DNA of 64,000 bases from CAWCQC01 sp963819905 (GTDB taxonomy: Bacteria; Actinomycetota; Thermoleophilia; Gaiellales; Gaiellaceae), in NCBI GenBank assembly GCA_963819905.1, contig CAWFXP010000001.1, positions 1-64,000 on the forward strand, written 5' to 3'. Below, piece after piece: positions 25,298 through 34,669 of the stretch (position 1 is its first letter; every line of letters begins with the position of its first letter). Under the pieces are notes generated by a model. That model saw only the letters and a program-made list of their open reading frames with translations, was not told the DNA's origin and ran no database searches. The translations under genes were made by a program, and so were the position numbers.

Positions 25298-25591
25298 CTA
25301 CCGATCTCTGTGAGCCAAGTCCCGATCGTCGTCGGCGATGTACTTCGATCCCGACTTCGCCAGTCCGCGGCTGAGCATGTACCCGATCGCAACGGCAGCG
25401 ACGAGCGTCCATGCGCGAACGTCCCCGAGCGAGTCGGAGACCTCCGACGCAATCAGGATCGCCGCAATGGCGGCGACCATCGCCCAGAACTCGGTCGTCA
25501 AGAACGAGAGTTTCGTCTCGTTCGCACGCCATCTGCGCGCCGACGCACTTGTGCCGCGGCTGCGCTGACCGGTAACGTCTTGCGTGGCCAT
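25298..25591 (-). CDS. Two-helix membrane protein, paralogue
   Basis: 97 residues. Helices at 36-53 and 61-78, joined by SDSLGDVRAW, the loop shared with the protein at 17367. The ATG at 25591 follows CCAGGAGG. The upstream DNA lacks the TGATGARGTA repeats found at the other copy, so control differs. Confidence 0.7.
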   Translation of the reverse strand: MATQDVTGQRSRGTSASARRWRANETKLSFLTTEFWAMVAAIAAILIASEVSDSLGDVRAWTLVAAVAIGYMLSRGLAKSGSKYIADDDRDLAHRDR

Positions 25592-25682
25592 GGGAACCTC
25601 CTGGTAGGGGTTTCCCATGGCCTACCCCCTTCTCAGGAGAAGGCAAACGTTGGAGTGGCGCCGGCCTCTCTTCGGGTGATCC

Positions 25683-25890
25683 GGCCAAGAGGGACCCGCA
25701 CCTCGATCATCCGAGAGGGGGAGAGGAGAGGGTCGCAAAGGGGGTCCCATAGGGTCGCCGGAACTCGGAGCCCGTCCCTACCTGACCCCAATTTGACGCC
25801 TAACGGTGAAAATACCCCCTGGGGAGTCCTGTATGCCTGAGACCCAGGCTCGCTTTCTTAGACGCGCACGTGCGCGAGGCGGAGGGCCCA
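25683..25890 (+). repeat. Dispersed intergenic repeat copy, degenerate
   Basis: GGCCAAGAGGGACCCGCACC, CGAGAGGGGGAGAGG and CATAGGGTCGCC near 25683-25760, then TAGACGCGCACGTGCGCGAG and GCGGAGGGCCCACG near 25859-25890. The same modules in the same order as at 38165-38430, but more diverged. No gene in 25592-26116. Confidence 0.6.
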
Positions 25891-26116
25891 CGCTTCTTCG
25901 GCCAAGGGCCGTCCAGAGAGGGGCCCCGCTCGGGATCACGGTTCGGGCGGCTGGGGTACCGGGCTCGGCGGGACCCGAGGCTAGCCGCACGGCCTTGATG
26001 AGCCGTTCGAGTGCCGCGGGTGCGGTCGCGAATGTCCCCTGAGCCGTCCTTTCGATTCTCGCGTCGAGGTACGACCACACGGGACGTGAGAGGGGATTTG
26101 GAGCTTGTGATCGCGC

Positions 26117-27271
26117 GTGCGCGGGGCGGTCAGGCAGGTTGTGCGAGATTTAGCTCGTGGGCTACGACGCGGCTATCGGGGCTGGCCGTTGACGCTGTTC
26201 TCGCCGGAGTCGCACGAGCCGCTCACGGGTACGGCGTGGGACGCCGATCGCGTCCGGTCGGCAATCGCCGGGGTCGTCGCTGGTGTCGAGGCGGCGTTCG
26301 ACCACGGGTGGCCGGTGCATCCGGCTGACGACCATGACGCCCTGACGACGAAGCGCCTCCGGTCGGTCTATATGGGTGGCGCAGGCGTCGTCGACACGCT
26401 GCACCGCCTGGCACGGCGCGACTTCGTCGACCTAAGCCGCGACTACGTGCCATATCTCCAGGAGTCGGCCGTTGCGCCGATGGACTGGAGTGAAACCGAT
26501 GAGACGCGCAGCCTCTCGTTCGGCGAGACGGGCATCCGGCTCGTGCTGCAGCGGCTCGCGCCCTCAAACGCGAACCGCGACCGGCTCGCGGCGCTGATCG
26601 ATGCCAACGCCCACGACGAGCACTGCGAGCTGATGTTGGGGAGCGCCGGCACGATCCTTGCCGGGCGCGAAGTCGGCGCCGACGTAACCACGAGCGTCGA
26701 GTGGTTACGGTCGCAGCGCGACGAGGACGGACTCTGGACACAGCGCGGATTGGGAGAAAGGCCCGTGCGCTTTCTCGGGCCTGCGCACGGGTTCGCTGGC
26801 TGCGTTCTCGCCCTCGGTGACGTCGAGGGCGTCTCCGACACAGTGCGCCGCTATGCCGTCGAGAAGGACGGTCTTGTCAACTGGCCGGCGGTCGCTGGGT
26901 CGGGCCTTCTCGACCACCGCGACAAACGGATTCGCGTGCAGTGGTGTCATGGAGCGCCGGGGATCGTTGCCACGCTCGGTCCGCTCCTAGACGAGGATCT
27001 CGCGCTGGGCGGCGGCGAGCTGACGTGGCTCGCCGGTCCGCTCGAGAAAGGCCCCGGCTTGTGCCACGGCACCTCCGGAAACGGATACGCATTTCTCGTG
27101 CTGTTTGAGCGGACAGGCGACGAGCTGTGGCTCATGCGAGCGCGTGCGTTCGCCATGCACGCGCTGGAGCAGCTGCAATCCGAGCACTACTCACTTTGGA
27201 CGGGCTGCCTCGGGACCGCGCTCTACCTCGCCGACTGCGTCGAAGGCGGGGGCACGCTTCCGATCCCGTGA
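26117..27271 (+). CDS. LanC-like cyclase-fold protein
   Basis: 384 residues. It has the alpha/alpha-barrel GxxG pattern and the LanC zinc site: C277-H278 in WCHGAPG and C316-H317 in LCHGTSGN, with AHGFAG at 223. LanC enzymes add Cys thiols to dehydroamino acids to form lanthionine; eukaryotic and actinobacterial LanC-like proteins without a lanthipeptide partner also exist. No precursor peptide or LanB/LanM gene is seen in the window. The true start may be TTG 26189, since residues 1-24 read into the repeat-like DNA upstream. Confidence 0.85.
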   Translation: MRGAVRQVVRDLARGLRRGYRGWPLTLFSPESHEPLTGTAWDADRVRSAIAGVVAGVEAAFDHGWPVHPADDHDALTTKRLRSVYMGGAGVVDTLHRLARRDFVDLSRDYVPYLQESAVAPMDWSETDETRSLSFGETGIRLVLQRLAPSNANRDRLAALIDANAHDEHCELMLGSAGTILAGREVGADVTTSVEWLRSQRDEDGLWTQRGLGERPVRFLGPAHGFAGCVLALGDVEGVSDTVRRYAVEKDGLVNWPAVAGSGLLDHRDKRIRVQWCHGAPGIVATLGPLLDEDLALGGGELTWLAGPLEKGPGLCHGTSGNGYAFLVLFERTGDELWLMRARAFAMHALEQLQSEHYSLWTGCLGTALYLADCVEGGGTLPIP

Positions 27272-27357
27272 TACGCGGTGTATCGAGCGCCGAGATATCT
27301 AATCCCAGCCGAGGTTATTGCGGTCCGCTCGCCGAGGTCGTGACTGACTTGCGGGAA

Positions 27358-27435
27358 GGGACCCCGAGCCCTCACCGCACCCGGTGAGAATAGGGGCCCC
27401 ACGCGAGATGCGGTTCAGGGGGAGGGGGTCGTAGG
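27358..27435 (+). repeat. Dispersed intergenic repeat, partial copy
   Basis: AGGGACCCCGAGCCCTC, then GGGGCCCCACGCGAGATGCG and GTTCAGGGGGAGGGGGTCGT: the left module of the repeat family. It abuts the 3' end of the GntR remnant at 27415. Confidence 0.45.
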
Positions 27436-27672
27436 GCGGCCGGGAGATGAGCCGTGCGTGTCGATGAGGCGCTCCAACCCTCCCGCGTGGTGAACGTCCC
27501 AGGTGATGTCTTCGATGATGCGTATGAGTTCGTCGGTGCGGTAGCCCTGTTGTCGTGCGTAGCGGACGAGGTCGCGGGCTCGGGCGACGACGGCTCCCTG
27601 CTCGGGGGTTGCGGCGACGGTGACGCCGCGGCCGCGGCGGAACTCATGCAAGCCTTCGTCTCGGAGTTGCCG
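27415..27672 (-). pseudogene. GntR/YtrA-family regulator, C-terminal remnant
   Basis: The codons LRDEGLHEFRRGRGVTVAAT, then YARQQGYRTDELIRIIEDIT match the end of the intact regulator at 48243-48590 (about 75%). The HTH half is missing. The frame then runs 25 codons past the usual stop. It belongs to an older divergence than the 12445-12765 copy. Confidence 0.65.
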
Positions 27673-27779
27673 GCCGAAATCGTCGAGGCCGCCCGCACCG
27701 CCGTCCGCGATCCGCCAGCGCTGCCGCCGAGCGGCGGGCCGCCTTGCGCTGCCGCCACCCCTGTCCTACGATCCCCGCC

Positions 27780-28193
27780 ATGTTCGTCCGGACGCTCGAC
27801 GACGTGCGAGCCGCGGGACGCGAGCTCGTGATCGCGCGCGGCGCCGCCCGCACGGCGCGGTTCCTGACCGCGAGCGATGGCGTCGGATTCGCGTTCTCCG
27901 ACGTCCACCAAAGCGCGGGCGGCGAGGCGCACCTCTGGTACAAGCACCACTGGGAGGCCAACTACATCGTCGAGGGCACCGGCGAGGTGGAGGAGGTCGC
28001 CACGGGGCAGCGCTGGCGGCTCGAGCCGGGGACGATCTACGTCGTCGGCCCGGACGACCGTCACATCGTGCGCGCCGAAACTGACCTGCGGCTGATCAGC
28101 GTGTTCAACCCGCCGATCATGGGCCACGAGAACCACGACGCCGACGGCGCATACCCGCCGACGGGGCCGATTCCGCCGGGACCGGCCGCCTGA
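27780..28193 (+). CDS. Ectoine-synthase-like cupin (EctC family)
   Basis: 137 residues, the length of EctC. The cupin core shows HLWYKHHWEANYIVEGTGEV, then LEPGTIYVVGPDDRHIVRAE and a FNPP turn, matching ectoine synthase, which closes N-acetyl-diaminobutyrate to ectoine. No ectA or ectB is present, so either it works with distant genes or on another substrate. The ATG at 27780 has no Shine-Dalgarno; a TACGAT box ends 7 bases before it, so the transcript is probably leaderless. Confidence 0.82.
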   Translation: MFVRTLDDVRAAGRELVIARGAARTARFLTASDGVGFAFSDVHQSAGGEAHLWYKHHWEANYIVEGTGEVEEVATGQRWRLEPGTIYVVGPDDRHIVRAETDLRLISVFNPPIMGHENHDADGAYPPTGPIPPGPAA

Positions 28194-28688
28194 GCACGAA
28201 TTCACCGCACGCAGCCCGCTTCACACGCGGGAGGCCCGTGGTTAATCCCAGGTGCGCACGTATCACGACTGAAAGCGACCTACTGATTAAGTGTGTTTAC
28301 GCGTCGAGTTCGAGGCGTCGGGCCCGGTAGGCCGACTGAACGCTTGACGGCCGCCAGATTACCCCATCGCCTGCCAGGTCACACCCTTCTCTCGCCGGCG
28401 AATGATCCGGTCCGCGACGGAACGGGGCACGCCAGGGCGTCCGCGGGGTCTGCCTTGGCGGTTTAGTCTGTATGACGCATCGCGGGAGGCCGCGAGTTAG
28501 GGTAGGTGCCCGAGCCGACGAAGGGCGAGGTGAATCGTGCCGGCGAGCGGCTTCGCGCATGGTGGGCCCGACGAGGATGAGCTAGCCGAGGACGAGCTGA
28601 GCGCCGCGGCCAGCGTCTTGTTCCGCGCCCGGCTTCGAGTACCCGCTCACCAAGGTCGCCGTCGGCCTCCTTGCCTGCGGCGTTAGTC
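28194..28688. other. Gene-free stretch
   Basis: No supported gene, repeat copy or clear terminator. Short frames here have the composition of random GC-rich DNA. Confidence 0.4.
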
Positions 28689-28871
28689 CTACTTGTCTGG
28701 GTAGGGGTCTTGCTTGCTGTCGCCTCCGGTGAGGGCTTTCCAGCTGTACGGCCCCTCACACTTCGGGCACGGCGGTAGCGAGACGACCGACTGCACGCCC
28801 ATCTCGTAGCCACAACTCACGCACTTGTACGTGCCCGCGGAAACGTCACTGCCTACAGGAATCGTGGCCAT
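28689..28871 (-). CDS. Small zinc-ribbon protein
   Basis: 60 residues. Two CxxC knuckles, YKCVSCGYEM and LPPCPKCEG, form a rubredoxin-like zinc ribbon, with SWKAL after it. The family is widespread and uncharacterised. The ATG at 28871 follows AAGGGGG. Single gene. Confidence 0.82.
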   Translation of the reverse strand: MATIPVGSDVSAGTYKCVSCGYEMGVQSVVSLPPCPKCEGPYSWKALTGGDSKQDPYPDK

Positions 28872-29325
28872 CGAACCCCCTTAGTGACGGCTACAACCGA
28901 TGGGCGTCCCAACCAAGACTTTGTCGCTCCCGGCGAGTACCCGGTTCCAGCGAAGCAAAAGCCCTTTGCCTCGCATGGCTCCATATTAGTCCATGGTCAG
29001 GGGACCGCAGAGCCTGAGAGGGGTGGGGTAGTCTCGGCCATATCGGCAGCCATATCGGCGACCCGCTCGAGCTTGTCGATCGTACGTCCGGCCGGAAACA
29101 GACTTCGGCGTCGGAACCACCTCTCCGTATCTCGCGGGCACTCGCTAGCCGCGCGTCCACGCGCCGCGGCCGACTCCGGCTCAGCCCAGCCCGACAAGGC
29201 TCCGCGCAAGGCCACCGAGCGCCCCAATGACGAAGCCGCGGAACGGGGGGCCAGAGCCCTCCTCTCAGCAGATGAGGGGCCCACAGGTAGATTGCGATCG
29301 CCGAGCGCCTTCAGGCAACCGAGCG
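28872..29325. other. Gene-free stretch
   Basis: No supported gene. Long overlapping frames on both strands are Arg/Pro/Ala-rich shadows. Confidence 0.35.
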
Positions 29326-29637
29326 TTAGCCGCGCGCGAAAACGAGCCCGACCGCCGTGAGGACGAGCGCGGCCGCGATCGGCACCATCGTGGCCCTCGA
29401 CGCCGGTCGACCGAGGATTGCACGGCGCTTTCCGGCCGACAGCACGGAGCCGAGGGAGCCGGCCGAGAGTAGCGACGCGACCGAGCCGGCCGAACCAACC
29501 GAGAAGGCCGAAGCGATGGAGCCCACGGACCCGATCGAGAGGATCGAGCCGGCGGAGCCGATCGAGAGCACGGAGCCGTCCGAGCCGACCGAGAGTACCG
29601 ATGCACGGGAGGCGACGGAGAGACGCGAGTTGCTCAT
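29326..29637 (-). CDS. Gly-Ser repeat (solenoid-like) membrane-anchored protein
   Basis: 103 residues from ATG 29637 (138 if from 29742). Residues ~5-70 repeat an S-x-G-S-x-G-S-h-L pattern about seven times (for example SVGSDGSVLSIGSAGS), spaced 5-6 residues per turn, as in a narrow beta-solenoid. Basic residues (GKRRA) then lead to a C-terminal membrane helix (MVPIAAALVLTAVGLVF). No enzyme motif. A cell-surface or membrane scaffold is possible. No strong ribosome site at either start. Confidence 0.6.
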   Translation of the reverse strand: MSNSRLSVASRASVLSVGSDGSVLSIGSAGSILSIGSVGSIASAFSVGSAGSVASLLSAGSLGSVLSAGKRRAILGRPASRATMVPIAAALVLTAVGLVFARG

Positions 29638-29892
29638 GCCAAGGCTTATGTACCCGCCAAATGCGTCCGCAAACTCCGTCGCGACGTCCCCGGTCCTCCC
29701 CGATCCACCCGACATAGCCTGCAGCAAGAACCCTCGCGACACGCGTCGTCACTTGGCACCTCCGATCGTCGATCGCCAGCGGCGATCTTTCGTGAACTGC
29801 ATCACTGCCGGGCTGGCCGGCACCCTGCCGGGCGCTCGGCACGCGGGGCTGGGCGATGCCTTCCTGGTCCCGCAGGCCGGGACTCTTGCCCT

Positions 29893-30074
29893 GGTGCCCC
29901 CCGATCGTGGTGGTCGTGAATCCGCAGCATTCGAACTCCGGCACCGCTGGACCCGAGGTCTTTGCGATCTTCACGTGGTCGAGCACCGCCAGGGTGTCCG
30001 CGAAGGCGGCGATGATCGCGACGCCCCAACCCCGCCCGAGATGCGATCGTATCTGGCTGTGAACGCTGTCAGGC
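29893..30074 (-). pseudogene. 3' fragment of a secreted beta-helix gene
   Basis: About 90% identical to 35997-36178, the 3' end of the beta-helix gene at 35992-37092 (codons AVIAAFADTLAVLDHVKIA, then FECCGFT and TIGGH). The stop is changed to a Gln codon. Only the last ~55 codons are present, so the copy is dead. Confidence 0.75.
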
Positions 30075-30109
30075 GAGACGCTCGACACCGCGGCGCGCCC
30101 CCTTTGCTC

Positions 30110-30375
30110 TCTTACACACGTACGTGCGCGAGGCAAACGGTTCACACTCCTACGACCTGGGCCCGCCAAGAGGGACCCTTCGCCCTGAGATATGTCAGGG
30201 GGGAGGGGTTGCCTTGGGTCGTCTTCCACGAGCACCCCACCTACGAACCCCTTTCGCGCCCAGTGCCCAAGACCCCGCGCGCGAGGCGCCAGCCGGCCCG
30301 AGGAAGGTTCCCGCTTTCTTTGACGCGCACGCGCACGAGGCGGAGAGCTCACTCCTCTCCGGCCTGGTGCGAGAG
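30110..30375 (+). repeat. Dispersed intergenic repeat copy
   Basis: Two modules: CACACGTACGTGCGCGAGGC at 30115 onward and CACGCGCACGAGGCGGAGAG at about 30328. Between them lie AAGAGGGACCC, AGGGGTTGCCTTGGGTCG, CACCCCACCTACGAACCC, CTTTCGCGCCCAGTGCCC and AAGACCCCGCGCGCGAGGCG. One of the best-preserved copies. The whole 29743-30669 stretch carries no intact gene. Confidence 0.8.
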
Positions 30376-30669
30376 GCTGGGCGGCGTATTCAGTGCTCGA
30401 ACCGGCAAAGATCAGGGCCCCGCGGCTATACAGGAACGCGCGCGAGCAGATCTGTCCCGGAGAAGGAGCCGGAGCGGGTACCACACGGCGGTCGGCTCAA
30501 GCTCAGGTGACCCAGGGTCGAGATTGCCGAAACCATCTGGGACAGGGCCTTGAGCCGCTGGAGCGTGGTTTGACGGCCGAGTCTTGGTGGAAGTGGGCTG
30601 AGTAGAGCTACTTTCGTGAGCGGGCCGTTAGCGTGGGCTGCTTCCCGCGCTTCGCAAGGAGGGGTTTCA

Positions 30670-31383
30670 ATGACTTTCGTGAAGGGCCTCGTCGCTCTTG
30701 CAGTTTGTGCTGTGCTCCTCGCACCCGTCTCGGCTTTAGCAGCGAAGAAGGAACAGGCTGTCGCTGGAGACGGGGTCACGTGCAACCTGCCCGAGTCGAA
30801 CGCCGTGGCACTGGAGATCCTGAGCAATTACTACCCCGGCTATTGGTGGGACCACACGAATCTCACCATCGCTGTGCAAGCGCATCCCAGCGCGACTGAA
30901 GAGCAGCTGGCGGCGATCAACGCCGCGATCGGAACCTGGTCGGCGACGCTGGAGGAATGCTTCGACGGGCTGATCACCCTGACGGATGTGACCGGCGGCA
31001 AGCGGAAGGCGGCCGACATCATCGTCCATTTCGTGCCGACCGCCGGTGGCGTGGTCTTCGGGGGCTACGCGATCTGCGGCCAGCACAAGTGCCCGAACAT
31101 TCTGGTTCGTTCAGATCTGCCGCCAAGCCTCGACCGAGATCCCTACGACCCGGAGTACCTAGGCTGGGTGACGCTCCACGAGATCGGGCACGCGCTTGGC
31201 CTCGGCCACGCGACCAACCTGCTCGAGAGCACCGATCTGATGGGCTACGGCTGGCCCGATCTCGGAGATCCGGTCCTATCGGACTGCGACATCGACGCGC
31301 TGGCATTCGTGTTCGCCTGGGCGATCACTGGCACAGACCCCACGCCGCCTGGCGAGGGTCCATACGACTGCTCATTGGACTGA
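30670..31383 (+). CDS. Secreted matrixin-like metalloprotease
   Basis: 237 residues. Signal peptide 1-24 (VALAVCAVLLAPVSALA). The zinc-protease site is HEIGHALGLGH at 170-180 (H170, E171, H174, H180), with a Met-turn DLMGYG near 190-194, which is the matrixin/metzincin plan. There is no prodomain with a cysteine switch, so latency must be controlled otherwise. The ATG at 30670 follows CAAGGAGG. Expected to be secreted and to cleave extracellular protein. Single gene. Confidence 0.88.
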   Translation: MTFVKGLVALAVCAVLLAPVSALAAKKEQAVAGDGVTCNLPESNAVALEILSNYYPGYWWDHTNLTIAVQAHPSATEEQLAAINAAIGTWSATLEECFDGLITLTDVTGGKRKAADIIVHFVPTAGGVVFGGYAICGQHKCPNILVRSDLPPSLDRDPYDPEYLGWVTLHEIGHALGLGHATNLLESTDLMGYGWPDLGDPVLSDCDIDALAFVFAWAITGTDPTPPGEGPYDCSLD

Positions 31384-31656
31384 GCCGCAACGTCGACGGT
31401 CGATTGCGAACGCCCCGCGCAACCCGGCAGGCCTTCAGCCGGTTCAGCGGTCGCTTCGCTTGGCTCGCGGCGGAATAGAGGCTGGCAGGGTAACTCGCCG
31501 TCGACGAAGACCGTCGCCACAGGGGGTGATCCGTCGGCACGGCTTCGAGGGCTATCGTCCGATTGGTAGCAGGGGTACCGTGAGTCGCGAGTGCTCGCGG
31601 CTTGGCTTGTCGGCAAGGCTGTGGGCAGTGCCATCATCAGCAAGAAGGGGGCGAGC

Positions 31657-32463
31657 ATGCCGCTGATTGACGTAGACGGACTCACGATCAACTACGAGGT
31701 GCAGGGAGAAGGCGAACCGCTCCTGCTGATCCCCTACCTGTCCGCCGATCACGCTTGCTATGCGTTCCAGCTGCCGGCCTACAGCGAGCACTTCAGCTGC
31801 ATCGCGGTGGACCTTCCTGGCACGGGCGAGAGCGACAAACCCGCCGGACCGTACTCGACCGAGGTCTATGCCGACCAGGTCGCTGCCTTCCTCGAGGCCA
31901 TCGGGGTCGAGCAGGCCCACGTTGCGGGCGTCTCGCTCGGCGCGGCGGTGGCCATGCACCTCGCCGCCCGCCATCCGGGCCGCGTCCGCTCGCTCTCGCT
32001 GCACAGCGCGTGGGACACCAGCGATCTCTATCTGAAGACCATCGTCGAGCTCTGGCGGACGGTCGCGTCGACGCTGCCGAGCGTCGCGGACACCGTGATC
32101 CAGGCCATCTTCCCGCTGTGTTTCACGCCCGAGATGTACGTCAGCCGGCCGGAGTTCGCCGACACGCTGGCGGACTTCGTGCGTAGCCGCCCCGCCCAGC
32201 CGCTGGACGCGTTCCTCGCCCAGACCGAGGCGGCCATGGCGCACGACGTGACCCCGGTTCTAGGCGAGATCGGGGTTCCGAGCCTGATCACCGTCGGAGC
32301 GCGCGACGTCGTCTGCTCGCCGCGCTTCGCCGAGCGGATCAACAGCAAGATCGGCGGGAGCGAGCTGGTGGTCTTCGAGCACCTGTCCCACGGCGGGCTG
32401 CACGAGGACCCCGAGTCCTTCAACCGCGCGACGCTCGACTTCCTGAGGCGGCAGCGCTCGTGA
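31657..32463 (+). CDS. Alpha/beta hydrolase
   Basis: 268 residues. Nucleophile S93 in GVSLG, an oxyanion loop near 25-32, Asp in GARDVV, and His in LSHGG near the end. It resembles 3-oxoadipate enol-lactonase and haloperoxidase-type hydrolases, but its substrate cannot be told from sequence. The ATG at 31657 follows AGAAGGGGG. No operon partner. The 31384-31656 gap holds no other gene. Confidence 0.88.
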   Translation: MPLIDVDGLTINYEVQGEGEPLLLIPYLSADHACYAFQLPAYSEHFSCIAVDLPGTGESDKPAGPYSTEVYADQVAAFLEAIGVEQAHVAGVSLGAAVAMHLAARHPGRVRSLSLHSAWDTSDLYLKTIVELWRTVASTLPSVADTVIQAIFPLCFTPEMYVSRPEFADTLADFVRSRPAQPLDAFLAQTEAAMAHDVTPVLGEIGVPSLITVGARDVVCSPRFAERINSKIGGSELVVFEHLSHGGLHEDPESFNRATLDFLRRQRS

Positions 32464-32534
32464 CGCCCACCCGGCCCACGGCTGCGAGGAGCCGCCGACC
32501 TTCACGAACCCACCAGCCAGAAAGACCGCTCCGG

Positions 32535-32668
32535 ACGCGTTGCGGAACCAGCGGATGATATGGCCGACCTCGAGGCCGACCGGCGTCGACCGGTAGGACA
32601 TGTCCTTCACGGCCTCTCCCATGATCCGGGCGACCTCGCCGAGCGTCAAGCTCGCGCGTTCGCCTTTG
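32535..32668 (-). pseudogene. Tyrosine-recombinase N-terminal remnant
   Basis: Codons ASLTLGEVARIMGEAVKDMS, then YRSTPVGLEVGHIIRWFRN match the SAM-like core-binding domain at the start of actinobacterial integrases, where helix-loop KSYRATPLGxEVG is common. The frame leaves the family after about 45 residues; the catalytic domain is missing. The remaining part of 32464-33298 has no supported gene. Confidence 0.4.
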
Positions 32669-33294
32669 GAGCAATGCGGCCTGTCATTCTGGCCGATCGA
32701 TTCGGCCCGGCTGCGCTCGGGCGCAGTCAGCGTTTCGCCGAGGGAGCCCGAGCTGGCGGCTGGGATCAACCTGGATCCGCGTTTCCCTGACTTGGTGTGC
32801 CACCGTCGCAGCGTTGCAGGGCGAACTCCCCAAAAACTCCCAATACCACGCCACCCCCCGCCGTGGCACGCTGTCGCGACCCTGCGTCGGTACATCGAGC
32901 GGGGCACAGACCCCGTACAGGCTCCCGGGCGACCAGCTACGCCACCGAATAGCCGGCGAGACACAGATGCACTCACGCGAGTGCGACCCCGACCGCCGGT
33001 CCCAATCCGGCTGGACGCCCATAGTTAGAGCGGCAGCTGCTGCGAGCCGTGAGCAGACGTGACGCTACGTGAACCGGCCACGTGACCTCCGATGCGACGC
33101 GGCTGCTTACGATTTCCATCAACCGACGTAGATCAGGGAACAGCCTGGCGACTTCGGCGTGTAGCGCACCAGTTGACTTCCTTCGCCGAACGGCAGAATC
33201 GCGCCAATCTGCTGCAAGAAGCTCACCTCGTCCAATCGCACCCAGCGCTCTGTGCCCTTTGCGCAACGAGATGTTCGGGTAGTGGTAGATGGAG

Positions 33295-33360
33295 CACTGG
33301 TGGCGTTGGGTCGTGTGCCACGAGCACCCCACCAACCGAACCCCTTTCGCGCCCACCGCC
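33295..33360 (+). repeat. Dispersed intergenic repeat, central module only
   Basis: ACTGGTGGCGTTGGGTCGTG, then CACGAGCACCCCACCAACCG and AACCCCTTTCGCGCCCACCG. It breaks off abruptly at 33361. Confidence 0.65.
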
Positions 33361-33510
33361 ACGATCACGGGCTCAATGTAAGGCGCGCGGAGATCCGCCC
33401 GCCAGCGATGTCCGCATCCCAACTCTAGTCTCCCAGGGGGATCTGGCGTCGGCCACATCTCGGGTGTCCACTCTCAGGCCTGGCGGGACCTTCGCGGCTA
33501 CTTTCTCAGG

Positions 33511-34446
33511 GTGATCGGCGTGCGAAGGCGACACAGTGTCCGTACGTTTCCGATCGTTGCCGCTACCTCGCGCTTTTTTGAGGGACGCGGCACGCACCTA
33601 GCGGCGATGGTCGCCTACTTCGCGCTCCTATCGTTCGTGCCGCTGATCTTTCTCTCACTCGCGGCACTCGGGCTGTCCGGACAGGTCAGCGCGTCGAGCG
33701 CACTCGTCTCGTACCTGCAGCACATCTTCCCCGGCCAGTCGGTGGATCAGATCGTCTCAGTCGTGCGTACGGTTCAGGACAACGCCAGAACTCTGACGAT
33801 CATCGGCTCGATCGGGCTCCTGTGGAGCTCCGTGTCGCTGTTTTCCTCGCTTGAATCGGCGTTCAACATCATCTACGGAAGACCAAACCGGGCGTTTCTT
33901 CGCGGCAAGGCGGTCGCCGTCGTCTACATGGGAGCCGCACTGCTGATCCTCGTCGCCGGTCTGATCACAGGTACGTTCGGATACGACCTGCTGCGACGGT
34001 ACGCACCATCGGTCTTCGGAAACGGCGGGGTTGCGATCGCTCTGACTGTCGCGCTCTCCACTCTCGCGCTCTTCCTCTTCTTGGTCTCCGCCTACTACCG
34101 CCTAACGAACGCACGGCTCTCTGTTCGCGACGTGATCCCCGGCGCGATCATCGGCGCCGCGCTTCTCGAACTGACCTTGCAGGCACTTCCCTTATTCGTC
34201 TACGTCACGGGCGACGTCGTCACGCTCCAAGTCCTCGGCACAACCTTCCTTCTCCTCGTGTGGCTGTACCTCATGGCGAATGTGATCGTCTTCGGCGCTG
34301 CATACAACTTCGAGCTCAGTGCGCGCACCGGCCTGAAGCAAGACCATCCTGAGGACACGCTAACGTCGAGACAGAGAGCAACCGACGAGGCACCTGATCC
34401 GGGCCCCGCGAAAGGGGATGACAACCCGCCAGCGGGTCTAATTTGA
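33511..34446 (+). CDS. YihY/BrkB family membrane protein
   Basis: 311 residues. Six membrane helices at about 30-55, 90-112, 130-152, 165-190, 205-225 and 240-262. The YihY family signature is present: AYFALLSFVPLIFLSLA near 35, then SSVSLFSSLESAFNIIYGRP near 110. Function is unresolved (once called ribonuclease BN). The C-terminal tail is polar and disordered. The start is GTG at 33511, directly after AGGGTGATC. Confidence 0.88.
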   Translation: MIGVRRRHSVRTFPIVAATSRFFEGRGTHLAAMVAYFALLSFVPLIFLSLAALGLSGQVSASSALVSYLQHIFPGQSVDQIVSVVRTVQDNARTLTIIGSIGLLWSSVSLFSSLESAFNIIYGRPNRAFLRGKAVAVVYMGAALLILVAGLITGTFGYDLLRRYAPSVFGNGGVAIALTVALSTLALFLFLVSAYYRLTNARLSVRDVIPGAIIGAALLELTLQALPLFVYVTGDVVTLQVLGTTFLLLVWLYLMANVIVFGAAYNFELSARTGLKQDHPEDTLTSRQRATDEAPDPGPAKGDDNPPAGLI

Positions 34447-34669
34447 CACCTCGGGTTCGTCGCGGATTCGATCGGGGAGTAGGTCGCCACCCTGGCTGCC
34501 TGCGCCAGCCCATTGACTTCTAACCGACACCTGCTTGTCGTAGGTCGTTGGGCGGCCGACTTTGTGACCTCCCCAATTGGGCGCAGACGAGGGAATTCCG
34601 CCGTGCTAGGCCGGCTAGGAGGCCAATACCCGCCGCGCTGCCGAGGCTCCTGAGCCGGTGCGTGGCGGT

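Noticed and set aside
28997..30484. 495-codon minus-strand open frame
   Set aside because: It crosses a repeat copy and the beta-helix fragment, is Arg/Pro/Ala-rich, and has no domain. The length is due to high GC content.
32973..33458. Minus-strand frame with STGALHAEVARLFPDLRRLM
   Set aside because: A short protein-like stretch but no start, no family, and loss of sense on both sides. Could be one more fragment but not supported enough.
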